Assembly: GCF_014204535.1 (NCBI RefSeq)
Contig: NZ_JACHLR010000008.1
Location: 62,001-126,000 of the forward strand
Reading direction: 5' to 3'
DNA: 64,000 bases
Source of the DNA: Novosphingobium chloroacetimidivorans
GTDB taxonomy: Bacteria > Pseudomonadota > Alphaproteobacteria > Sphingomonadales > Sphingomonadaceae
In this document: piece after piece, positions 1 through 8,130 of the stretch
Layout of the letters: each line of letters starts with the position of its first letter
Position numbering within the stretch: position 1 is the first letter of the stretch
The notes under the pieces: generated by a model
Told to the model about the DNA's origin: nothing
Seen by the model: only the letters and a program-made list of their open reading frames with translations
Database searches by the model: none
Made by a program: the position numbers and the translations under genes

Positions 1-588
1 CAGCAGCTTGAACGGCAGCGATATCGTCACGGGACTGAGCATCATCATGCCCATCGCCAGCAGGATGTTCGATATGACCAGGTCGATTACCAGGAACGGC
101 AGGAAGATCAGGAACCCGATCTGAAAGGCGACGGTCAGCTCGCGGACCACGAAGGCCGGGATCACCACCACGAAGTCGTTGGCCGAAGCTGCCGGCGTGC
201 CCGATTTCGCCGCCACCTTGGCCTGCACGCGTTGCAGGAACTGGCGCTCGTCCGGGTCGCTGTGGTCGACCAGGAACTTGCGCAAGGGTTCCTTGGCGCG
301 GTCGGCGGAGGTGAAAAGCTCCGCGGTCTGCGCCGGAATGCCTTGCGCGCCTGAAGCCGCCTGCATCTGCTGCACGGTGGGGTACATGACATAAAGCGAC
401 AGGATCAGCGCCAGCCCGTTGAGGACGATGTTGGGCGGGACCTGCTGCAGGCCCAGGGCATTGCGCACCAGGCTGAGCACGACGACGATCTTGGTGAAGG
501 AGGTCACCATCACCGCGAAGAACGGCGCCAGCGCCAGCAGGATGACGACGACGAGGGCGGAACCGGGGGAGAAGCTGGCAAGATCCAT
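1..588 (-). CDS. sctR: Type III secretion export gate protein SctR (FliP/YscR family), C-terminus cut by window edge
   Basis: The reverse strand from the ATG at 588 gives 196 codons without a stop up to the window edge, so the last 20 or so residues of this usually about 215-residue family lie outside. The product starts MDLASFSPGS. It shows the FliP/SctR pattern: an N-terminal hydrophobic segment, the motif VTSFTKIVVVLSLVRNALG with QQVPPN after it, a variable loop, then a hydrophobic block ending in LLAMGMMMLSPVTISLPFKLL. SctR forms the core of the export gate in the inner membrane with SctS and SctT, which would be expected just beyond position 1. Its start lies 4 bases after the stop of the second sctQ gene, so the genes are co-transcribed. 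Confidence 0.93.
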   Translation of the reverse strand, partial: MDLASFSPGSALVVVILLALAPFFAVMVTSFTKIVVVLSLVRNALGLQQVPPNIVLNGLALILSLYVMYPTVQQMQAASGAQGIPAQTAELFTSADRAKEPLRKFLVDHSDPDERQFLQRVQAKVAAKSGTPAASANDFVVVIPAFVVRELTVAFQIGFLIFLPFLVIDLVISNILLAMGMMMLSPVTISLPFKLL

Positions 589-592
589 CGCG

Positions 593-919
593 TCAGCCCT
601 CCTCGGGTCCGATGAGCACGCCGTAGCCCGGCCCCACGTTCACCAGCGTGCCGCGCGCGATCGTGCGCCCTCCGGCGACGACGCGAACCGGGATCGGTCC
701 CTCGCTGGCGTCGAGCGGCAGGACGGCGCCTTCACGCAGCGCTTGCAAGCGATTGAGCGGCACGTGCATGGTTTCGAGCTCCAGCGTCAGCGCGACGCTG
801 AAGCCGCTGTCCTGGCCAGGGCGGACTGAGGTTTGGGCCTCGCCGGGACTGGTTTCGGGCGAGGTGTCGGGCGCGTGCTCCGCTGCCTCGCGGGGATCGC
901 TGATGAACGCATCGGTCAT
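593..919 (-). CDS. SctQ C-terminal half as a separate gene (SpoA domain, FliN/HrcQb-like)
   Basis: The 108-residue product has a low-complexity acidic N-terminus of about 35 residues, rich in E, P and S, and then one SpoA (surface presentation of antigens) domain with the typical run LNRLQALREGAVLPLD and a GYGVLIG ending. SpoA domains of this kind build the cytoplasmic sorting platform (C-ring or pods) of T3SS. The preceding gene carries the N-terminal part of SctQ with its own SpoA-like region, so the protein is split over two genes, as known for HrcQa/HrcQb in Pseudomonas syringae. Only 3 bases separate the two genes. Confidence 0.85.
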   Translation of the reverse strand: MTDAFISDPREAAEHAPDTSPETSPGEAQTSVRPGQDSGFSVALTLELETMHVPLNRLQALREGAVLPLDASEGPIPVRVVAGGRTIARGTLVNVGPGYGVLIGPEEG

Positions 920-922
920 GGC

Positions 923-1573
923 TTACTCCTGGATGGAGAGTGGGGTGAAGCGGCGCGCGGCCGGTTCGAACAGGCCGGCGATCGCTGGCCGATCGAGAAA
1001 GCGGATGGCGCCCGTGAGCGGCGCTTCGCCAAGCAGCAGGACGTCCCCCTCCGCCAGCTGCGCCGCTTCCATTGGCGCGAGGCGCGGCCCCGAAAGCGTG
1101 AGCTGCGCGGAGATGGGCACGTCCTCGATCAGCTGCGGCGCGAGCGGCGCCGGTGTCACGATCAGGCGCATGTCGCGCGGAATGGCGAGATGGATGCGAT
1201 CGCTTGCGTCGCCTGTCTCCACGCATAGCCAGAGCGAGCCTGCCCCGGGTGAACCGTCGCCGATAGTCTCGGGCTCGAGTTCAACGTCCAGCGCCCATTC
1301 GATGGCGCGCAGCAGGGGCTCGGCCGCTTCCAGGCACTCGGCTGCGCGCACGCCATCGTCGGCGCGCAGATGGAGCGGCTGGCCCCCCAGGCGCTCGATC
1401 GCGAAGGCCAGTGCGTCGCGGCAGGTAAACCAGCTCACCCGAGGGGGCAGGGTGCGTATGGTGGCGCAAAGCAGGGCGCCGCCCGCTTCGATCCCGTTCA
1501 GCGCGGCGAGGAGGTCGCTGCGAAGCTGCGCCTCGGCAGGCTCCAAGTAGGGCAGCCCGGTGAGCGCGCTCAT
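923..1573 (-). CDS. sctQ: SctQ N-terminal half (HrcQa-like) with first SpoA domain
   Basis: I take the ATG at 1573, giving 216 residues starting MSALTGLPYLEPAEAQ, because it overlaps the stop of the FliO-like gene by the ATGA arrangement used throughout this cluster. A longer reading from 1642 would lie inside the upstream gene. The last 70 residues, with IEDVPISAQLTLSGPRL and AEGDVLLLGEAPL, fit the first SpoA domain of SctQ. A full-length SctQ normally has about 300 residues with a second SpoA domain; here that domain is on the next gene. The expected role is in the cytoplasmic sorting platform that binds SctL-SctN. The assignment is mostly from the SpoA region and gene order, since the N-terminal half is poorly conserved. 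Confidence 0.8.
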   Translation of the reverse strand: MSALTGLPYLEPAEAQLRSDLLAALNGIEAGGALLCATIRTLPPRVSWFTCRDALAFAIERLGGQPLHLRADDGVRAAECLEAAEPLLRAIEWALDVELEPETIGDGSPGAGSLWLCVETGDASDRIHLAIPRDMRLIVTPAPLAPQLIEDVPISAQLTLSGPRLAPMEAAQLAEGDVLLLGEAPLTGAIRFLDRPAIAGLFEPAARRFTPLSIQE

Positions 1574-1902
1574 GCCGGATCTCCCGGATAGGGCCGCAGC
1601 GGCGGGCGCATGTCGCGCGCAACGGGTGCATCGTCGGGCCATCGCGCAAGCAGGGTGATCGAGCCGCTGGTGACGCCCACCAGCATGACCTCGCCTTGCG
1701 CTTCGATCAGCGCGACACGCTCGTTCTGGCCGAGCGGCATGGCGCGCAAGAAGCGGATCGGCTCGCCGCCTTCCTCGCCGCGCGACTGGAACTTGTCCTG
1801 CCAGGTGCGCAGCAGCTTGATCGCACCCCAGGCCAGCGCCAGCACCAGGACCAGCGCGAAGACGACCGCCAGCAAGCTGGAGAATACCGCGCCGAAGCTC
1901 AT
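1570..1902 (-). CDS. FliO-like small membrane protein inside the T3SS cluster
   Basis: This 110-residue protein has one strong N-terminal transmembrane segment (about residues 5-30, FSSLLAVVFALVLVLALAWG), then a basic linker. A compact beta-rich cytoplasmic part carries the FliO-type run LGQNERVALIEAQGEVMLVGVT, as in FliO proteins of flagellar systems. FliO assists FliP assembly in flagella. Non-flagellar T3SS usually lack a recognised FliO. Here it sits between sctU and sctQ, overlaps sctQ by 4 bases, and is upstream of sctR, the FliP homologue, so a chaperone role for SctR assembly is a reasonable inference. The alternative is an unrelated small membrane protein with a chance FliO look. Confidence 0.7.
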   Translation of the reverse strand: MSFGAVFSSLLAVVFALVLVLALAWGAIKLLRTWQDKFQSRGEEGGEPIRFLRAMPLGQNERVALIEAQGEVMLVGVTSGSITLLARWPDDAPVARDMRPPLRPYPGDPA

Positions 1903-1932
1903 GTCCCGTTCTCCGTCATGCCCTGTTCTCCA

Positions 1933-3060
1933 TCATTCCGCGTCCTCCCGTTCGCGCGGCGCCTTGCCGTCGCGTGCTTGCTTCGCCCACAGGATGATTT
2001 CGGCGATCGCGTCGAAGTGTTCCTGCGGCACCAGTTCGTTCACGCCCGAGGTCGACCAGATCGTCCGAGCCAGCGGCACGTTGCGCACGATCGGCACGCC
2101 TTCCTCTTCCGCCCGCGCCCGCATCGCGGCAGCGAGCGGGCCTTCGCCCTTGGCCGCGATCACCGGCACCGGGCACTCGGCCGGATCGTAGTCGAGCGCG
2201 ATGGCGAGGTGGGTCGGGTTGGTCAGCAGCACGTTGGCGGTTCCCGCTGCGGCAACCGCGTTCTGGTTCGCCCACTCCTCATGCATCTGCTTACGCTGAC
2301 CCTTGAGCATCGGGTCGCCCTCGTTGTCCTTGTGCTCCTGGCGGATGTCGCGTCGGCTCATCATCAGCTTCTTGATGAAGCGCTGCTGCGTCCACACGCG
2401 GTCCGCGAAGGCGACGAGCAGAAACACGCCGAAGGTGCCCGCGATCAGCTGCATCGTCAGCGACTGCATGAGGTCGAACGAGGCGGCGGCAACGGAGGGC
2501 CCGATGGATGTCAGCGGGCTCCACCCGGCCGCGCCCAGGATCTCGGCATACCTGTCCATGGCCCCGGCCATGACCACGCCGGTGATGGCTAAAATCAGCA
2601 GGGCCTTGAACAGCGTCTTCAGCAGCTCGAACAAGTTGTCGAGGCTGAACATCTTCTGGATGCCGGCGACCGGGTTCAGCTTGTCGAGGCCCGGCTTCAG
2701 CTTCTCGGTCGTCAGCATCGCGCCGACCTGGAAGAACTCGCCCGCCAGGCCCACGAGCGCGGCGGGGATCAGCGTGAGCGCGCCGGCGAGCAGCACCAGC
2801 CACAGGCCGCTCCAGCCCAGCGCCGTCGCGGTGCTCTCGAACGAGCCCTGGGTCGCGCCGGTCAGCGCGTCCTGCAGGTATCCCGCGATCCGCCCGCCGA
2901 TGAAGCCGGTGCCGGCGAGCGCCAGCACGAACCACGCGACCATGCCGATCGCGCTGGACAAGTCCTTGGATTTGGCGACGTCGCCCTTCTTGCGGGCGTC
3001 CAGCAGCCGCTTGGCTGTCGGCTTCTCCGTCTTGTCACCACCATCATTCTTCTCGGCCAT
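1933..3060 (-). CDS. sctU: Type III secretion substrate-specificity switch protein SctU (FlhB/YscU family)
   Basis: The 375-residue product has the family's basic start (TEKPTAKRLLDARKKGDVAKSKDL), four hydrophobic segments between about residues 35 and 225, and a cytoplasmic domain with the autocleavage motif NPTH at residues 281-284 followed by LAIAL. Cleavage between N and P changes the export order from needle subunits to later substrates. The ATG at 3060 has a GGAG about 7 bases upstream. It is the first gene of the minus-strand arm (sctU, fliO-like, sctQ, second sctQ gene, sctR) and diverges from the transglycosylase-sctV operon across a 464-base intergenic region. Confidence 0.97.
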   Translation of the reverse strand: MAEKNDGGDKTEKPTAKRLLDARKKGDVAKSKDLSSAIGMVAWFVLALAGTGFIGGRIAGYLQDALTGATQGSFESTATALGWSGLWLVLLAGALTLIPAALVGLAGEFFQVGAMLTTEKLKPGLDKLNPVAGIQKMFSLDNLFELLKTLFKALLILAITGVVMAGAMDRYAEILGAAGWSPLTSIGPSVAAASFDLMQSLTMQLIAGTFGVFLLVAFADRVWTQQRFIKKLMMSRRDIRQEHKDNEGDPMLKGQRKQMHEEWANQNAVAAAGTANVLLTNPTHLAIALDYDPAECPVPVIAAKGEGPLAAAMRARAEEEGVPIVRNVPLARTIWSTSGVNELVPQEHFDAIAEIILWAKQARDGKAPREREDAE

Positions 3061-3524
3061 TCCAGACTCCAGAGCCGGCAGGATGCCGACGCAGAAATGG
3101 CGATGAGGACGTTGCGAGCGTCACCAACATGGGATGGTGAGCGGCGCCAGTAGAAGGAGCGGGCGACTCCGAATGCGGCCTTTATAAGGTTGCGGAGACA
3201 TATCAAGTCAAGTGTCAATAATCGGTTCGATGATTCTTCGTCGGATTGTGCACGAATGCACACTTAAGGGCCGTAAGTGGATAGATTTCCGACACAATCC
3301 TTTCGCTAAACTGACATGGTTCCTGTCGTTTCGCCAACTCGTCGCATCAAACGGCTCGTCTTGTCGCTAAGATGTTTCCAGGCGGCAACAGTCACGACAG
3401 ACCTCGGCTCGTCGCAAATATCCCGGCGACACAATAATCAGAAAACATCCATGGCAATGAAGACGCAGTAGAAGGTCGGGCGACCTGTCTAGGTGGGTAC
3501 TTGTGATTGTACGGAGGGTATAGG
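3061..3524. other. Divergent promoter region between the two T3SS arms, no gene seen
   Basis: This stretch lies between sctU (leftward) and the transglycosylase-sctV operon (rightward). It is visibly richer in A and T than the flanking genes, and the open frames in it are short and uncharacteristic. It must hold promoters for both arms. I see an inverted repeat at 3247-3262 but no convincing match to the HrpL-type hrp box. Confidence 0.7.
3247..3262. promoter_or_regulatory. Candidate operator: inverted repeat TGTGCA-N4-TGCACA in the T3SS divergent promoter
   Basis: The 16-base sequence TGTGCACGAATGCACA has two perfect 6-base arms with a 4-base spacer. It lies about 190 bases upstream of sctU and 260 upstream of the transglycosylase. 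It could bind a dimeric regulator controlling both arms. The regulator is not in the window, so this rests on symmetry and position only. Confidence 0.35.
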
Positions 3525-4328
3525 ATGCGTGCTCAGCCACGTTTGACTGGTTCAACAAGGCTTATGGCTGGTTCGATATTCTGCGTCGCCACCATGGCAC
3601 CGTCAGGATATGCGAAAGATGACGATCGTCAGCCTGCGCGTATCGCCTGTCCGGTCGACGTGCAGATGCGTGTCGGCAATCCGAACACATTGCAGCGATT
3701 TGAGTCTTTAAGCGACTGTACTGCCTATGTCGTTCCGACGACGGGGACAACAGCGTCGCAGCCTATTCCCGACAGTACGGCCGTGGTGCGCATCATCGGC
3801 GTCAAGGAGAAGTCCGGCACCGACAAGAAGGCGGGCGCCCGGACGCGCACGCCCAAGGTGTCGCAGATCAGGTCCCCTGCGGCGCGGCAGGCTTACGACC
3901 GCGAGATCCGGACCGTGGCCGCCAGCTACAAGATTGATCCCCTGTTCCTGCATGCCCTGGTCGATGCGGAGTCCGGCTATCGCCCGACCGCCCGCTCGCG
4001 GGTCGGCGCCCTGGGGCTGATGCAGATCATGCCCGCGACCGGGGCCGGGCTCGGCGTGACTACGACCGCGCTGCTCAACCCCGCGACCAATCTCGACGCG
4101 GGCGCGCGCCACCTCAAGCAGTTGCAGAAGCGCTATGGCCAGAACTTCGACCTGATCCTGAGTGCCTACAACGCCGGCGCCGGCGCGGTGCAGCGCTACG
4201 GCAACAGGATCCCGCCCTTCGCCGAGACGCAGGCCTACGTGGTCAAGGTCATGAACCGCTACACGTCGCTGCGCTCGGCACGCACCGGCCTTCCACTGGC
4301 CGGCATCCAGATGGCGGCCGGCCGTTGA
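3525..4328 (+). CDS. Periplasmic lytic transglycosylase of the T3SS (SLT family)
   Basis: The 267-residue product has an N-terminal export signal ending near the AKD at about residue 31, a 100-residue variable region, and an SLT (goose-lysozyme-like) domain from about residue 135. That domain shows the catalytic-glutamate motif HALVDAESGYRPTARS, then GALGLMQIMPATG and LILSAYNAGAGAVQRYG, all classic family-1 transglycosylase motifs. It would cut peptidoglycan so the T3SS apparatus can cross the wall, like the IpgF or HrpH enzymes. The ATG at 3525 is preferred over the upstream TTG because GGAGG lies 7 bases before it. Its stop overlaps the TTG start of sctV. Confidence 0.92.
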   Translation: MRAQPRLTGSTRLMAGSIFCVATMAPSGYAKDDDRQPARIACPVDVQMRVGNPNTLQRFESLSDCTAYVVPTTGTTASQPIPDSTAVVRIIGVKEKSGTDKKAGARTRTPKVSQIRSPAARQAYDREIRTVAASYKIDPLFLHALVDAESGYRPTARSRVGALGLMQIMPATGAGLGVTTTALLNPATNLDAGARHLKQLQKRYGQNFDLILSAYNAGAGAVQRYGNRIPPFAETQAYVVKVMNRYTSLRSARTGLPLAGIQMAAGR

Positions 4329-6295
4329 AGCTGCGAGCGGCCCTGTCCGGCCTGCCGGCGGCGGGTGCGTTGCGCTTCGCCGACGTGATGCTCGTCGGCG
4401 TGGTGATGGCGGTGGTCGGCCTGCTGATCCTGCCGCTGCCCACGCTGGTGCTCGACATCCTCATCGCCATCAACATCACGCTGGGCGTGCTGCTGCTGCT
4501 GAGCACGCTCTATGTCGCCAAGCCTCTCGACTTCTCGACATTCCCCACTGTGCTGCTGTTGAGCACGCTGTTCCGCTTGTCGCTGTCGATCGCCACCACG
4601 CGCATGATCCTGACGCAGGCCGAGGCAGGGCACATCGTCCACCAGTTCGGCATGATGGTGGCTGGCGGTAACCTGATCGTCGGGCTGGTGGTGTTCCTCA
4701 TCATCACCGTGGTGCAGTTCATCGTCATTTCCAAGGGCGCCGAGCGCGTCGCCGAAGTGGCAGCCCGGTTCAGCCTCGACGCCATGCCCGGCAAGCAGCT
4801 TTCGATCGACAGTGACTTGCGCTCCGGCCTGATCGGCAAGGACGAGGCCCGGTCGCGCCGCCGTACGCTGGAGCTGGAAAGCAAGCTTCACGGCAGCCTC
4901 GATGGCGCGATGAAGTTCGTGAAGGGCGATGCCATCGCCTCGATCATCATCGTTCTGGTCAACCTGATCGGCGGCCTGGGCATGGGTGTCCTTTCGCACG
5001 GCATGTCCGCCGGCGAGGCGATCGAGACCTATTCGATCCTGACCATCGGCGACGGCCTGGTGGCGCAGCTGCCGGCGCTGCTCGCAGCGATGGCGGCCGG
5101 TCTGCTGGTCACCCGCACGACCGACGAGGAGAACGATCGCGATCTGGCGCCGGCGATCGCGCGCCAGATCGCCAGCAAGCCGCGGGTCCTGTTCACCGCA
5201 GCGGGACTTTGCACGCTGATCGGCTTCATCCCGGGCTTCCCGACCCTGGTGTTCCTGGGCATAGCCGCCGCGCTCGGCTTCAGCGGCGCCCTGCGCACGC
5301 CTGTCAGCAAAGCCTGGATCGATGGCAAGTTCGCGCGCTTCGATACCCGCATCGAGGCCGTGCCCGAGCGGGTGGCGATCGCGCCCGAGCCGCTCGGCCC
5401 GGTGCGTCCGCTGGTAATCGAGATCGCGCGCCATCCGCTGCCGGCAGATGAGATGCACCGCCTGCGCACCGCCGTCGGCGCCATGCTGCAGCGCCTGCAG
5501 CACCGCATCGGCCTGCCGTTGCCGGCCGCCGAGATCGTCCACGTGCCTTCGCAGGACAGCGCGAGCGTCTGGGCGCTCTACCTCTACGACGCGCCGGCCG
5601 GCTCCGGACGCATCGACGGCGACGATCTGGAGCACGCGGTGTGCGAGCCCGTCGAGGCGATCCTGCGGCGCAACTTGGGGCAGTTCCTCGGGCTGCAGGA
5701 AGTCACCGCGATGCTCAACGCGCTGGGCGTCGACTATCCCGATGTCGTCAAGGAAGCGGTGCGCGCGGTCTCCGCCGCGAAGATCGCCGAAGTGCTTCGT
5801 CTTCTTGCCGAGGAGGAAGTGTCCTTGCGCAACATGCGCGACGTGCTCGAAGCCATCGCCGAGGCCGGCCAGTCAGATCGCAACGCGCTGCCGATCGCCG
5901 ACCGCACTCGCCTGGCGATGAAGCGCTACCTGAGTCCGCCGCTCTGCGTGAACGGACGGATGAAGGTGCTGATCATCGGCCTGACCCTCGAACACTTCCT
6001 GCGCGACAACGTGCGCCAGCTCGACGGTATCGGCCGCCTGGCGATGAACCCGGAGCATGCCCGCACGCTGATCGACATGATCCGGCGCGAAGTGAACACC
6101 AGCCACGCGCGCGCCGTCGTGGTGGCGCAGGATTTGCGGCGGCCGCTGCGCCGCCTGCTGGGCCCGGACTTGTTCGAAGTGCCCGTGCTCTCGTTCAACG
6201 AACTATCGCCTTCGATCCCGCTCGATGTCGTCGGGCAGCTCGATCGAACCCCCTTAGCCGTGGAGGATGAATCGCGAATGGAAGCTGCCGAATGA
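4325..6295 (+). CDS. sctV: Type III secretion export gate protein SctV (FlhA/LcrD family)
   Basis: The 656-residue protein has the N-terminal multi-span membrane half (about residues 20-320) and a cytoplasmic C-terminal half that forms the nonameric export-gate ring. The FHIPEP family signature region is clear at about residues 148-165 (RFSLDAMPGKQLSIDSDL), as is FRLSLSIATTRMIL near residue 83. The start is a TTG overlapping the transglycosylase stop by 4 bases, so translation is probably coupled. A rare start codon may set its level. The length is slightly below the usual 680-700 residues, with no motif obviously lost. Confidence 0.97.
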   Translation: MKLRAALSGLPAAGALRFADVMLVGVVMAVVGLLILPLPTLVLDILIAINITLGVLLLLSTLYVAKPLDFSTFPTVLLLSTLFRLSLSIATTRMILTQAEAGHIVHQFGMMVAGGNLIVGLVVFLIITVVQFIVISKGAERVAEVAARFSLDAMPGKQLSIDSDLRSGLIGKDEARSRRRTLELESKLHGSLDGAMKFVKGDAIASIIIVLVNLIGGLGMGVLSHGMSAGEAIETYSILTIGDGLVAQLPALLAAMAAGLLVTRTTDEENDRDLAPAIARQIASKPRVLFTAAGLCTLIGFIPGFPTLVFLGIAAALGFSGALRTPVSKAWIDGKFARFDTRIEAVPERVAIAPEPLGPVRPLVIEIARHPLPADEMHRLRTAVGAMLQRLQHRIGLPLPAAEIVHVPSQDSASVWALYLYDAPAGSGRIDGDDLEHAVCEPVEAILRRNLGQFLGLQEVTAMLNALGVDYPDVVKEAVRAVSAAKIAEVLRLLAEEEVSLRNMRDVLEAIAEAGQSDRNALPIADRTRLAMKRYLSPPLCVNGRMKVLIIGLTLEHFLRDNVRQLDGIGRLAMNPEHARTLIDMIRREVNTSHARAVVVAQDLRRPLRRLLGPDLFEVPVLSFNELSPSIPLDVVGQLDRTPLAVEDESRMEAAE

Positions 6296-8130
6296 CGCTT
6301 GCCCACATCCGTTCCGCCCTGGCCGCGACGGCAACCGTCGCCGCCGTGATGGCCCCGCAAACCGGGTTCGCCGCCGAGCCCCCGTTTTCCGCCGCGAACG
6401 TCAATCTCGTTGCGCGCGACCAGGAGATCGGCGAATTCCTCAACCGGTTCTTCGCGGCGGCCGGCGTGCCGGTCAACGTCGATCCCGGAGTGCGCGGCAA
6501 GATCAATGGCCAGTTCTCCGGCTCCCCGGCCGAGACCTGGCGCAAGCTGACGGAGGCGTTCAACCTTGTCGGCTATTTCGATGGCTCGGTCGTCACCGTC
6601 TACGCCGCGTCGCAAGTGCAGAGCCGGCCGATCACCGTCCCTACCGGCCGTGCCGCCGACGTGATCGCCAATGCCCGGCGCGCCGGTCTCGACGACGCGC
6701 ACAACAACAGTCGCGCCACGAGTTCCGAGATGATCATGGCCACGGGGGTGCCGCGCTACCTCGACCAGGTGCAGCAGCTTGCCGGCGCCATCCAGCGGCC
6801 GAGCGGATCGCCGCTGCGCAATGCCGCGATCTCGCCCACGCCGATGCGCGCGCCCGGACGCGCAGAGTACGAGCCGCCGGCGATCGAGCCCTACGAGCTT
6901 CGGGTGTTCTACCTGCGCTATGCCCGCGCGGACGATACGCCGCTCAACGCCGGCGGACGTGAGATCCGCGTGCCCGGCGTCGGTGCCACGCTCTCGCGCA
7001 TCATGGGTGACGGCGGGCCGGTCGCGGGCGGTGTTGCTGCCGGATACGGCGACAAGGTCGTCCGCCAGTCGCAGCCGCGCTTGCTGGGTCGAGGCCTCGA
7101 CGCCGTGGCGCCCAATCCCAACCAGGCGACGCCCTATGACGACGAGTACCTCGGCCTGCCGCCGGTCGCCGCGGCCGCGCCGATCGTCGATGCGCCCAAG
7201 GCGACGGGCGGCGGCCCGCGCATTGCCATCGATCCTTCGCTCAACGCCATCGTCGTGCGCGACCGGCCCGAGAACATGTCCGCTTACGAGGGCCTGGTCC
7301 AGGCGCTCGACGTCAGGCCGCAGATCGTCGAACTGGAAGCCACGATCATCGACATCAACGTCGACAAGCTGCGCGAGATCGGGATCAACTGGCGCTTGCA
7401 GAGCGAGGGCTTCAGCTCGCTGTTCGGCAGCGACATCGTGCGCCGAACCGGCGTGCCCAACACCGACATCCTCAACAACGGCGCGATCAATCGCGGGCTG
7501 TCGCTGGGCGGGATCATCGGCTCCAACAACGAGTTCATCGGCCGCATCCAGGCGCTGGCGGAGAAGGGCGCCGCCCGCATCGTCTCGCGCCCGCAGCTGG
7601 TCACGCTGTCCAACGTGGAAGCGGTGTTCGACCGCACCCGGACCTTCTACGTGCGCGTGGCGGGCGACCGCCAGGTGGACTTGTTCAACGTGACCGCCGG
7701 CACGGTGCTCCGGGTCAACCCGCATGTGCTGAACGACGATGGCAAGGTGCGGATGCGCATGGTCATTGGCGTCGAGGATGGCTCGGTCACCAACAATGAG
7801 GTGGACGACATTCCGGTCGTCGATCGCTCCAGCGTCAACACCCAGACCCTGATCAACGAAGGCGAAGGCGTGCTGCTGGGCGGCATGACAGTGAACGCGG
7901 ACTACGATTCCGAAAGCGGCATCCCGTTCCTCAAGGACATTCCGGTGGTCGGCAATCTGTTCAAGTCGCAGAGCAAGCGCCGCCAGCACATCGAGCGCCT
8001 GTTCCTGATCACGCCGCGTCTGGTCCGGCTGGACGATGCGGCAAGCCCGGCCTCGGCCAGTGGCGTCAACTTCGGGGTCGAGCGCGCAACCAGCGCGCCC
8101 AAGAACGCCCGCCCGTCCGGAGTGCAGTGA
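6292..8130 (+). CDS. sctC: Type III secretion outer-membrane secretin SctC (YscC family)
   Basis: This 612-residue protein begins with a signal peptide (cleavage likely after about residue 27, GFAA/EPP). N-terminal ring domains (N0 and N1) follow from about residue 35, with FLNRFFAAAGVPVNVDPGVRGKINGQF typical of the YscC N0 region. The C-terminal secretin beta-barrel domain follows, with the hallmark GIPFLKDIPVVGNLFKS near residue 545. It forms the outer-membrane pore of the injectisome, which flagella lack, so it shows that the cluster is a non-flagellar T3SS. Its ATG overlaps the sctV stop (ATGA) and its stop overlaps the next start. Confidence 0.96.
   Translation: MTLAHIRSALAATATVAAVMAPQTGFAAEPPFSAANVNLVARDQEIGEFLNRFFAAAGVPVNVDPGVRGKINGQFSGSPAETWRKLTEAFNLVGYFDGSVVTVYAASQVQSRPITVPTGRAADVIANARRAGLDDAHNNSRATSSEMIMATGVPRYLDQVQQLAGAIQRPSGSPLRNAAISPTPMRAPGRAEYEPPAIEPYELRVFYLRYARADDTPLNAGGREIRVPGVGATLSRIMGDGGPVAGGVAAGYGDKVVRQSQPRLLGRGLDAVAPNPNQATPYDDEYLGLPPVAAAAPIVDAPKATGGGPRIAIDPSLNAIVVRDRPENMSAYEGLVQALDVRPQIVELEATIIDINVDKLREIGINWRLQSEGFSSLFGSDIVRRTGVPNTDILNNGAINRGLSLGGIIGSNNEFIGRIQALAEKGAARIVSRPQLVTLSNVEAVFDRTRTFYVRVAGDRQVDLFNVTAGTVLRVNPHVLNDDGKVRMRMVIGVEDGSVTNNEVDDIPVVDRSSVNTQTLINEGEGVLLGGMTVNADYDSESGIPFLKDIPVVGNLFKSQSKRRQHIERLFLITPRLVRLDDAASPASASGVNFGVERATSAPKNARPSGVQ

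Noticed and set aside
3271..3323. Possible HrpL-type hrp box (GGAACC on the minus strand at 3323-3318 with GTGG/CCAC nearby)
   Set aside because: The two elements are about 37 bases apart instead of about 16, so the spacing does not fit.
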